A DNA stretch of 64,000 bases from Klebsormidium nitens (Eukaryota > Streptophyta > Klebsormidiophyceae > Klebsormidiales > Klebsormidiaceae). Made by a program: the position numbers and the translations under genes. A model generated the notes under the pieces. The model did not search any database, was not told where the DNA came from, and saw only the letters and a program-made list of their open reading frames with translations. Of this stretch, positions 45,901-55,926 are shown in pieces; position 1 is the stretch's first letter; each line of letters begins with the position of its first letter. Location of the stretch: contig DF237240.1 of the NCBI GenBank assembly GCA_000708835.1, positions 31,023-95,022 of the forward strand, in the 5' to 3' direction.

Positions 45901-48900
45901 TTCGACCGGACGAGAAGCGGGTGGTTGGCAATCTGCATCGGGTGGATAGTCAGGAGCGGCTTCAAAAGTTAGTATAGAGACATGCGCTCAAAAAGTCCAG
46001 AATATCATCCAGCAGGGAATGCTTAAGGAAGTTTTAGAATGAACTTGTATCAGGTACGACTCACACGGTCAATCAGATTCCAGCGGATTCCTTTCAAGGA
46101 AAGTAGACCGGAGGCGCAAAACAGATTTCGGGCCTCGGCGAAAATTAATCGACGGGTCACCAAAATCTTGATAAGCCTTACGGGCAGGAAGGAGACGGCG
46201 ACGCAAGAGAAACAGACAATCTGATGGTCGAACAGATTGAAATAGGAGGCATGGTCCCTATGTAAGTGTAAGCAACCAAGCGAATGCAGCCCCTTGCAAA
46301 GACTGACAGTTTCATTCATGCTTACAGTATTCTGGACTGCGTTGCAGTCCAGAGAAACGTGTTGGCAAACAAAACTTTCCTACGAGGAACCAAATTGTCG
46401 GGCAGAGAATGTCCGTTCGACCCAAACAAGGACTCGTCGTCAAATTCCACTTTTATCCTCGATAACGCTGTTCGTCGTGCATGTATTTCGAAGAAAAGGC
46501 AGATCATCCGACTCGCTCTCTAGGCTACGTGCTCGCCTATCAGATTGCTCGCTCTCTAGGCTACGTGCTGTCCTATCAGATTGGCCTCGTCGAACTGGAA
46601 CAGCGCAAGTATATGCCTTTCGGATCGCCCGAAAAATTGGACAGACGGGCTTTCCAGCACAGACCAAGGTAGTAAGAATCAGTCTGCTCAGTGAACATTC
46701 AGTACTGCTGGTTTCGGAGTCGCACCTTCCGCAGGTGCGTAAAGATGTTCGCCACCTGGCGCTTGGGCATCTTGTTCACCCGCCCCGTCGGCCCGGCCTG
46801 CGCCCGGTACTCGTCGAGCGCCGAGCGGTAGAGCTCCGCCTGGGCCGGGTGCATCGCGAGCGTTTCTACCTACACACAAAAGACGGAGGAGGATGTGTGA
46901 ATGCGCCTAGAACGTTCGGACAGAACGGTGACGCTCCTGAACCGGGTGCGTTTGCGACGGTTTCTACCTACACACAGAAGACGCAGGAGGAGGTGTGAAT
47001 GCGCCCGGAACGCTCGGACAAAGAGGTACAGCTCCGCCTGAGCCGGGATCGTTTGTACCTACACACGGAAGACGGAGGACGAGGTGTGAATGCGCCCGGA
47101 ATGTTCGGACAGAGCGGTGAAGCTCCGCCTGGGCGGGGGCGGAAGAGGAGGGAGTGAATGCACTGGGAAAGTTGGGCGTGCGACTTCTATATGGAGAACG
47201 TCGGAGAAAATCAATCACCCTTTCCACAACCGAGAAGCCCGGAGACAGCTTTTCCGTCATCCTTTTCGTGACAAGAATGAGACCCAGTTTAGTCCTCGAT
47301 GGTCGCCATGCCACGTAACAAGACCTAGATTGACCTTCTTAGAAAAGAAGCAAACGTCAAAAAAGTTGGACGCTGCCGTAACATCCTTAGTCAGAATCAA
47401 AATGGACATGGACCAGACGACTGAAGACTGCCTGAGGAAATCCAAACGGCGACATTGAGTTGACGCTCAAAGCAGCAGAAACAGCGCACCTTTTGCTGCT
47501 TCGCCACGAGCTGCTGCATGACGTCAGCTTTCACCCTGCGCAGCACGAAGGGCGCCAGGATCGTCTTCAGCCGTTCGATGAGGCCAGTCTGCGTCTCCGG
47601 ACTGTCCGATCGGCTGCCGGCCGCCTCAAGGTCCTTGAGCTGGAAGATGTCAGGAAGCAGAAAGTTGAGCAGCGTCCACAGCTCCTGTACAGCCAAGAGA
47701 AGAGCGATTAGCAGGTGAATGTAATCGGAGTTAGGGTTCTTATCGCCCAAACAGCGGCCAGCGTGGCACTGCTTAAACTCAGTCAAAGTAAAACTCAAGT
47801 CCTGGACATTTTCAGGGAGTTTCTTCGGTTCGATGTTTTTCTCCTTCGAAGCAGATCTGAAAGTCTCAGCCCTCGGATCAAAAGGGAAGACAGGCACGCC
47901 GCTAGAGAAATACGGTTACAATGGCGGACGAAGAGGGACACCCGCCCAAGCGTGCTTTCACTGGAAAGGTTCGGGTTCTGGCGAAGACCGGTTTCCAGAC
48001 GAAAGTACATTCTTGGCTCTGAAAGCACCAGCTCAGCGGCTGTCCGTGAGCTACGAAGATGGACCCGGAAGGCAACAGTCCAACCAGTCATCGAACCATT
48101 TTTTGAGAACAGCTTCAGCTATTTGACGCACTTTGAAGAATGACAGAGAAAGTTTACCTGCAGATCGTTCTGTAGAGGCGTCCCCGTCAGCATCAGCCGG
48201 CACTTGGCAGCGGACGCGATTTTCCGCAGCTTCTTCGTCCTCGTACTCGAGTGGTCTTTCAGCAGATGCGCCTGTGAACCGCATCCGATTATGAAAGTCA
48301 GACCGGAGACGTCAGACGGCTTTGCACTGCACCAGATTCGCTCAGCGTGCATCCAGGGAGGGTCGCAATGTTGCAATCAAAATTTCCGGACCATCAAAGG
48401 CAATGAGCTCTAGCACCTGACATCAAGCACGATACGATGGTCTGCAGAAGTTCAGGTTGGGAAGTAAGTAACGTTATGTTGTCGTTTACAATGATTCGAA
48501 GTTCGAGCCAGCTTGGTAAGCACTCAGGAACCGTATGACCTGATGTTACACGCTGGATAGATGGAACCCGGGAAGAGACGTCGAGACTGCAACGAGGGAC
48601 TTGCCTCGTCCATCACAACACAGTTCCAGTCGAAGCGCCTCAGGAAGCTGCGGTCTTCCACAGCCAGTGTACTGAGACAATGGAAAGAGAACAGTCAGCT
48701 TCGACGAGCCGCTTCCCGTTTGCTTGGCCGTGCTCAGCCGACGATTTCCCAGCAAGCGAGTGCGAGAAAGTATGGCAGCATACCAAAAACAGGAAGCGAG
48801 GGAAGAAGTTTTGGCTGCAGGCTTCTACTCTACCACGGCCACTAACCAAGACTCGGCGCTGCCTGATGGACTGAGCAGCTCTTTTCACAGCAGTCAAGGG

Positions 48901-50751
48901 CAAGACGCTGAGTAGTCCTCTCGAAAAATACGTTGAAGTCTCACCTGCTCCTTTCGAAGAGAGAGTACGTCGTGAGGAGGACGTCGAACGGAGGCGGCCC
49001 TCCATTCCGGCCCTCCATTTCAATGCCGTGGCGCACATGCGCGCGTTCAGGCCCGTGGTACACCACTAGAGTTAAGGCTGGACACCTGAAAACACACAAG
49101 AAGGGGCACAATATTCGTGACTATACTGGTAGATATGTCAGAACCTGGAAGGGCCTTAAATGTATGCAGAAGGAGACAGGAGATGATGAGACTTGAGCTT
49201 TGCAGCTAAGCCTCTCTCACACAAGGTCCAAGACGAAGCTTCTGAGATCAACATGAGGGCCAAGTAATAACCAGTTGGGTAACTTCTCTTGCACAGAAAA
49301 GATTCCTTATGAGCAGGGATCGGGAAAATACACAGACGTTTTCGTTTGCAGTCTGGCGCCCTTACCAGAGCTGAAACTCCCTGCTCCAGTTTTCGAGAAG
49401 CGATGCAGGGCAGACAACTAGGTGCGGCCCCTGGCCAGTGTCTTGGCTCAGGATGCCCAAATATGTAATGGCCTGGACCGTCTTCCCCAGTCCCATCTCG
49501 TCAGCGCAGATTGCCCCTCCAATGTTCTGCTGCCGGAGCAGCAGCAGGAAGTTGACACCGATGAGCTGGTAGGGCTTAAGGAGAGGGGTGCTGGCAGTGG
49601 CAGTGTCACCGGACGCGCAGACCGCTGTGATCTCAGCCTGCATAAACCAAACTTCATGCTTTTCGCTGCCGAATACTTTTCAGTGCAAGATGATGGGTCC
49701 CGTTGCGAGGTATGTATTGTTTGTTCTTTTGATAGTGCCCCCTGTAACAGAGTTTGAGCACATCAGAATTTCTCTGATGATAGTCTCCAGGATCCTGATG
49801 CTTGCTTGAGGAACCTCAATAGTCTTTACCCAATCCTCCAAATAAATCAGAGGTCCTCTTTGGAGATGCAAAGCCATCATTTCAAAAGATAAGGAGCCAA
49901 TGACACCTTCAAAGAGACGTGCTACTCAAAATCGATAGAGAAGCAAGTACAAGGGAAGCGTAAGCGCTCACCTGAGTTACCAGCCTCGCTGCAGCTGCAT
50001 CAACTTCACTGTACCCCTCGGTGGCTCCTTCTGCAGTATGCAGCTGCTTTCGCAGCATGGCTGCAATCTTCTCGCACTCCTTGAGCGCATGTAGCACCGG
50101 GTCCTCTAGCAACTCGACCCCATTGCTCTTGGTCGCTTCTAAGTCTACGTAAGGCACAACCCGTTCCTTCTTTTCCTTGTCATCTTCCTTGGACTCCAAG
50201 TCAATCAGAGTTCTAGGTTTGCTGAGCTGGTCAGCCGTGGCGTAGAAGCTGCCGGGCTTGATCTCACACCGCTGCGCTTTAGGCTGGGCGATGAAGTGCT
50301 CTGTCGCTCCTCTACTGGATGCTCCTGCCTCAGCGGCATTGCCTTTGGCAGGCGTATCTTCACTTGTTTCAGGCACCACTTCGTTATGTAGATGACTCAC
50401 GGAGTCGCCCCTTGAGCTAGATCTCCAACTTCCTTGAGGCTGGTCCTCAGTTGCAACCTCTTCAACATGATGGTCGTCGTCATCATCGTCTTCAAGAATG
50501 ACCCTTCTGCGCTTTGCCCTTCCTTTGGTTAGTCCTGGCGAGCCACCACCCTCCGCTTCTTGCTGACCACTGCCGCCTTCCTTTTTGGCTGTTTGGCTCT
50601 GTGGCCCCCTGCGTCTAGCCTGTGAGGGTTTGGCTTCTCCAAACACTCTTGAGGCTCTCAGAACGGTCTGTGGTGCAGCATCATCATCATCTGAGATCTC
50701 CAGACCACCAACCACAAGAGTGCCCCCTGGTTTCTTTCCGAAGAAGGACAT
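42972..50751 (-). CDS. CHR19: SNF2-family chromatin remodeller, SMARCAD1/Fun30 type (CHR19/ETL1 ortholog)
   Basis: Thirteen minus-strand exons: 50751-49972, 49637-49366, 49085-48945, 48671-48605, 48271-48158, 47684-47490, 46869-46726, 45932-45819, 45531-45487, 45217-45143, 44847-44617, 43928-43804, 43128-42972; 819 residues. It is an ATP-dependent nucleosome remodeller of the nucleus. Residues 1-230 are acidic and basic low-complexity. [13 protein letters not shown] precedes the ATPase, as in plant CHR19. Motif I DEMGLGKT is at 306-313, DEAH at 419-422 (split by intron 4, which has a GC donor) and motif [11 protein letters not shown] from 448. Helicase C shows [44 protein letters not shown] and DRCHRIGQ (753-760). 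Exons 8-10 ([37 protein letters not shown]) match the CHR19-specific insert. Introns 6 and 12 carry exon-edge repeats. Confidence 0.95.
43664..43845 (-). repeat. Copy of exon-12 donor edge inside helicase intron 12
   Basis: On the minus strand the end of exon 12 (CAGACGCGGCCCGTCACTGT, then the donor, at about 43833-43804) recurs about 132 bp downstream (43701-43664) as CAGACGCGGCCGTCACTGTT. One C is lost and the GT donor is altered. GACGTCA words lie between the two copies. Confidence 0.85.
46822..47140 (-). repeat. Degenerate copies of the exon-7 acceptor edge in helicase intron 6
   Basis: The functional edge (minus strand, from 46869) contains GTAGGTAGAAACG and, further in, GGCGGAGCTCTACCGCTC. 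Upstream in the intron this pair recurs three times, with the GGCGGAGCT-like block at about 46930, 47030 and 47120. Each is linked to a GTGTGTAGGTA-like acceptor (around 46970 and 47060) and to a shared GAACATTCCGGGCGCATTCA-type spacer. Period is about 90-105 bp. Confidence 0.88.
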
Positions 50752-51652
50752 AGCGATTGCTTGCTCTGACCTCAATCAGGCTCAGAAACCCTTGCATGCA
50801 ATCAAGTTGTAGCAGAGGTTTGCTGGTGACCGCTTGATTAGGAAAGATCCGGAGTTCTCAATGTGCAGCGGCGAGCATCGCGCCGAACCTTATATGTTGA
50901 CGCGCTGGCAACATGATCCAAGGTGGGAGGTCAGTGCAGAAAGACACTGAGAAGCGGATCGGTCCTTCCGTCAGCTAGGCGCCTGTTCAAGTCATTCCTG
51001 GCTCCGCTATGACCAGGCGTCTGCCGTGTTCCCTGGAGCAGCCTGTGTCGTCTGCATTGCGCTTGCCGGCCATTGGCAATGGCATCAAGGCATTGCCGTA
51101 CGTATTACTGTTGGCATTGCCCCGCGGATCGAGTCCGATTTAATGCAAAGCTGGGGTCACGAAGTTGCGAAACTCCTGTGTTTCTCCCGGTTTCAGATCG
51201 TCGAAAGAAATCCTAAGTTGTAACGGACGATCCCCAATGATCGAGAGTCGCTCGGCAATTCTATGGCAAGCCCTGCTGCCGGTTTCTTGCACTTCGTCAC
51301 GGCCGCTCAGCAACAGCCAGACATCCGTACAGGGACAGTCGAGAGTTGGTTCAGATTGCCGTTCTGAACAACGGCATTTGATACGGCTGTGCGCTTCGAG
51401 TCTCAGGCCCCGGAGGGCTTTCACTGTCCGCCCTTTCCAGTTTCCCACATGGTGGAACGTGCTCGCAATGCTAGGGCATTTTGCAGCTCTGATCGATTGG
51501 CTCTGTTCGCAGTCACAAGTCCTCAAGAAGTCGGATTAAATTGTGACCTGGATAAGTGAATGCTGCAGCTCGGTGCCGGCAGATCTACGCGAAACAGTTG
51601 CCTTGCAAGAAGAGAAGAGGGAAAGCAGCACTTTCACTAAGTTTGCTAATCA
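50752..51652. other. Divergent promoter region, helicase (-) / peroxiredoxin (+)
   Basis: About 900 bp lies between the two ATGs. Around 51058-51122 several GGCATTGC/GGCAATGG words recur. No clear TATA box was identified. Shared regulation of the two genes is possible but unproven. Confidence 0.4.
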
Positions 51653-52944
51653 ATGGCGCCCAAGCGGAAGGCTGCAGCGGCAGCAAAGGAAGAGGCTGCT
51701 CCCACAAAGAAAGGCAAGGGAGGGCTAGCGATTGGCGACGACTTTCCCAATCTGCCTGAGCTAGAGTTTGATGAATCCACGCCGGAAGAGAAGAAGACCG
51801 TCAAGCTGAGTGATGTCTTGAAAGACCATGGCATCATCCTCTTCTTCTACCCAAAAGCAAACACTGGGGGCTGCACAAAGCAAGCCTGCGGGTTCCAGGA
51901 TAATTTGTCTGAGATTGAAAAGGCAGGGTACAAGGTGTTTGGAATGTCTGCAGACAAGCCAAAGAGTCAAGCGGGCTGGAAAGCCAAGCGAGGCTTCAAG
52001 TACAACCTGCTGAGCGACCCCAGCTACGAGGTCAGTGTATTGCCCTGGTAAACTGTTCTCGAGATAGTTTACCATTGCGTGCCAAGATGGCCTTTTAGTC
52101 TTTAGATACTTTCCCCCTCCCCAGCTACGCAGATGTGTCGGACAATGTGCAATGCTGCAGATCATCAGCCAGCACTTCAATCAACAGAGACCAACTTCAG
52201 GGACATCAAATATGGTGGAACTCACACGAGCAGTTTCAAATGTCCTGAGGAATATTTACCTGCTTGAGATCAGCAATGTTGTTGTGCCCTTGATTTGTTG
52301 CAAGTACCCTTGATTCTCCCCTGTTGACACTTATTGACGCCATTGCCCTTTTCAGGTGTTGAAGACTCTTGGAGTGACCAAGGGTGCCAAGAGCATAAGC
52401 AGGTAAGCTTCCATCACATTCCGAAGAAGCAATCTTGGTGGGTTCGATCTATGGACCTGCCTGTGGAACTACTGTAGAGCCATTGCCCCCACTGATCACA
52501 GAAAACCCCTATACCAGTACACAATCTCAAGGCTTCTAGTAGGGTAGTAGGGATGGCAGCGTGACTTCTATTGGTCAAGACGCAGGCAACACAAGCACTG
52601 GTAAAGCAAGCAGAAGACTTTGCGGGAACATGGTCAAAGAAAATACCTGATCAAGGTTGCAAAGGCTACTTATCGTGTTCCCCATCAGCGGGCCCCGCCG
52701 GATAAGCTGCTTCATTTGAGGGGATTCCAAGCCGTTGAAGGGGCTTTTCAGTCCAGAATGTCTTGCGTGCCTGCACACTGTTGCATCTGATTAGTGGCCC
52801 AGACTTGTCCTCCTGCGGATCATTTCTTTTTGTGCTCGCAGGTCGCACATTGTGGTCGAGAAGGGAGGAAAGATCAAGGATGTCCGCATTGGCATCAGCC
52901 CTGGCGACAGCTTTGCAGAGGCGTTGAAGACAGTGACAGCTTAG
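51653..52944 (+). CDS. Peroxiredoxin Q/BCP-type, nuclear Dot5-like
   Basis: Exons 51653-52030, 52356-52402, 52842-52944 (TAG); 175 residues, GT-AG with matching phases. It is an atypical 2-Cys thiol peroxidase that reduces H2O2 and alkyl hydroperoxides. The active-site stretch YPKANTGGCTKQACGFQDN holds the peroxidatic Cys74 and the resolving Cys79 four residues further on, as in PrxQ. The usual TPGCT is TGGCT here. VFGMSADKPKSQ and LLSDPSYEV match the fold. The N-terminus (MAPKRKAAAAAKEEAAPTKK) is Lys/Ala-rich without transit-peptide character and reads as a nuclear-localisation tail, as in yeast Dot5. Land-plant PrxQ is plastidic, so this is a different paralog. The last exon ends SHIVVEKGGKIKDVRIGISP and a helix, complete to the C-terminus. 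Confidence 0.92.
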
Positions 52945-54251
52945 ATTCAACCATAGGGGAGACAGTCAAGTGCTTGACCGGGCCAACATGCTCTGTTTGA
53001 GAGAAACGTTCTGGAGTTGCTCCAATCGGGGCTTGTCGTCCAGAACTTTGTGGACCTAAATTGTTTGGGGTCTGGCCAGGCCAGCGACTGGCCTGCCGGC
53101 CTTGATGAGACACTCGCGTTGTAGCTGTGCCACAGATCTCGAGTCGATTGTGTTGGCGAGCTTGCCCAATCACTCATCGGTCAGAAACTTATACGGAGTT
53201 GTATAATTAGTTGGGAGTGGACTGCTTAAAATTACTCAGAAAGTTCACAAATTTTCTGCATGCTTCCAACGAGGGCAGGGTGCACCTGGTCGGAGTTTCC
53301 GACTCAACTTACCTCCAGATCAAACTGGCCGCGCCTACGCCACACCGGGGACCACCTGAGCACGTTGCTTGATTTCGATTGAATCTGTTGTTTGAAAGTC
53401 AGTATTTGAGATCAGAGGTATGTCGTCGTGAGTTAACAAAACAGCAGATGAGATGCATGGCCACGACTTCGCCTGGCACGGATGCAGTCTACGTACCAGC
53501 CGCCCTCATCATTATTAGATTCAAAATGTGTGCATGACATATATATGCATACATGCAATACACTGGACGCATCTATGCTGTAGCAAGTATACCGTTGACA
53601 AAAAAGCCATTGCGAATGCAGTGACATAGATCGTAAGTCAATCGCAGATCATCAGCTGCTGATGCAGATCAACGGCCAGTGCAAAACGCCGGGTGGTAAG
53701 ATCGATCAGACGTACTTCTCATTCATAGTGATAGGCCTGCGCGGCATGCAGATAATGCGCTCGACGTACTCAATGTTAGTGTAGGCAGTATGCAAACCGA
53801 CCGTCAAAAATCACGTGTTTGCAACACAAACGCACAGAATCGACACATCGAATAGCGAGATCGAAGTTAACAGCCCTTCGCGGCAACGACTTCCCTACGT
53901 TGGCAAGACTTGTATATCAGAGGGAAAGCACATTCGGGCATGAGCGGTACATTTGGTGGCAGCTTAAATCTGAGTCAAGAAAAGTCAATCCCCAAGCACC
54001 CGATGTCAGCCGCTGGGCCAATGCAGTCTCGAACACAAAGAAAAGAACAGATTGAGGCCTGCATTCGTGCGCAGCTCCTTGAAGAGACAATATTCTTCAA
54101 TTTCGAATCGTATCTCCTCAAGGTCTTTGCTCCTACCTCTGATCAACTTCATTCCACTGTTTTTGAACTTCGTATCATGCATTATGACGCTGTGCCACTA
54201 TTGATCCTCCATCAAGATCAAAAATTGCTTCAGACCACAGCGTCCAGCGAT
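52945..54251. other. Convergent intergenic region
   Basis: It lies between the ends of the peroxiredoxin (+) and second MYND (-) genes. A short ATATATATGCATACATGCA stretch is near 53538-53556. No gene is supported. Confidence 0.45.
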
Positions 54252-55926
54252 TCACTGCGCCTGAGAGGGGGCCGCGTTCTCGGGAAGGCAGTGCTTCTTG
54301 TGGGTTCGCCAATGAAGCTTCTGGTGTTCCTTACTGCATGAGATGGCAAACGTTAAACACTGTGTCAGGCTACGCGACGCATGCCCACGAACAACATTCG
54401 CGAAATCACATTGATACTGACTGGATAGTGTTTCTTCGTTGCTTTCTTCTGACAGTCGAGGTAAGAACTTGGTAGCCTTTTGCGGGCCCGATTCGAACCT
54501 ACTAGACAGGGTTGACACTGCTTGCATCAGAGGGTATGTGGTGAAAGATATATGCATTTCAAAAGGAAAGGAATTCGAAGAACAAAGAAAGTCTGATCAT
54601 GCCTGATGCAACTTTAGTCGATGAGTGTTCCAAGACAGGGTGTGGCACTTCGCTTGAGAACAGCAGCTTATCGAGGACACGGTCGTTGCTGGAATTCCCT
54701 TGACCTCGAAACCTGAGCTCCATCATACTCGCAGTCAGACGAAGTATTTGTACGTACCTGCAGTAGTAGGCCACCGTGCAGCGTGCACACCTGTTGCAGC
54801 TCGTTCCCTGATCGTCATCGGCAGTTTTTGAGCAGCCTTCCCAGGAGCAGACCGTTGGGAGTCCAAGCAGCTTCGCTTTGGCATGTTTCCACACCGCTTT
54901 TCTGGAGATCTCCGAGACATACGGAATTTTAGAAGGCCTCCTTGCAAGCGTGGCTAAGAGTTCTTCCCAAAGTCCAGGGCAGTGAGAGTTGAGGAGACTC
55001 GCATACGGCTCAAGAAGAGACGGCATCCCAGCTCCTTTCAGTGTGTCGACCAGATGCAAGGCTCCACACAAGCGCAGAAGCACAACGAGGCACGTCATCA
55101 CTGCTCCTCCGGATATTTGGTCAGCTTGCGTGCGGCTTGCTCTTTGGAAGATGCTTGCTAGAAGCCCAAGATACCCCGTTCCTATCGCCCACTCTTGGCT
55201 GTCCTTGTGAAGAACAAGTGCGAGAAGTAGCCTGGCCACTTTCTCCTGGGCGTTTACGAAAGCGTGTGAAGGAATCTTCTTGACGACCTCATCCAAAAAG
55301 AGAAGCTGAAGCGAAGGAAGAAGATCGTCGGCACCACGAATCAGTTGACGAAAGTTTTCCGAAGCCCGTGCGTAGTTCACCAGGCCCGCAAGGCTTGGGG
55401 TCAGGAGCGGATCAGGTCCAATGATTGAAGGTCTTTCATTGCCTCGAGGATCCTGGGAACGAGGAAGATTCTCCATGAAGCAGCGCAGAAGCTTTTCACC
55501 GGTGCCCTCTTCTCTGAGGGTGAATATCGCCACTGACTTGCTTGCCGCCAGGGAGGTGATGGCGAGGTATGATGCATGAGCAACCCCCTCTTTCTCGTTC
55601 TGGAATCCAGCAAAGAAGAAGCCGGTTGACCCCACAGGCTTGAACTCCATGGGCTTGCGGTCTTCAAGTACCTGGCTCAGTAACTTCTTCGATACTGATC
55701 CTTGCTGATAAATTGCTAGCTCCTGAACCAACCTGGGAGTGCTAGGATTGCCGGACACCTTTTGATTGATTGCATCTTGAAGAGCTGATGCTGCGTTCAT
55801 TAGAACCATCGGATCGTCCGAGAGAAGCTTCGAGCCAAATGCAGCCACTGTTTTTTCCATTGTGGTCTCTTCGTCGGCTATTTGAGGCCTGCAGATTCCA
55901 AAAGCAGAGCATATGGTCGAGGACAT
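54252..55926 (-). CDS. MYND-type zinc-finger protein with helical-repeat N-terminus
   Basis: Exons on the minus strand: 55926-54758 and 54333-54252 (TGA), joined AG|T; 416 residues from the ATG at 55926. An ATG at codon 23 (MEKTVAAFGSK) is an alternative. Residues 30-350 are leucine-rich helices of armadillo-like character (for example LLRCFMENL, SLQLLFLDEVV, CLVVLLRLCGALHLVDTL), with no named domain. The C-terminus is a plant-style MYND finger: C360, C365, C380, C383, C389, H393, H401, C405 (motifs CNRCARC, VAYYCSKEHQKLHW, HKKHC), ending PSQAQ. The intron falls inside the finger, as in the other MYND gene of this window. The two proteins are not close copies. The function is probably protein interaction, and partners are unknown. 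Confidence 0.85.
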
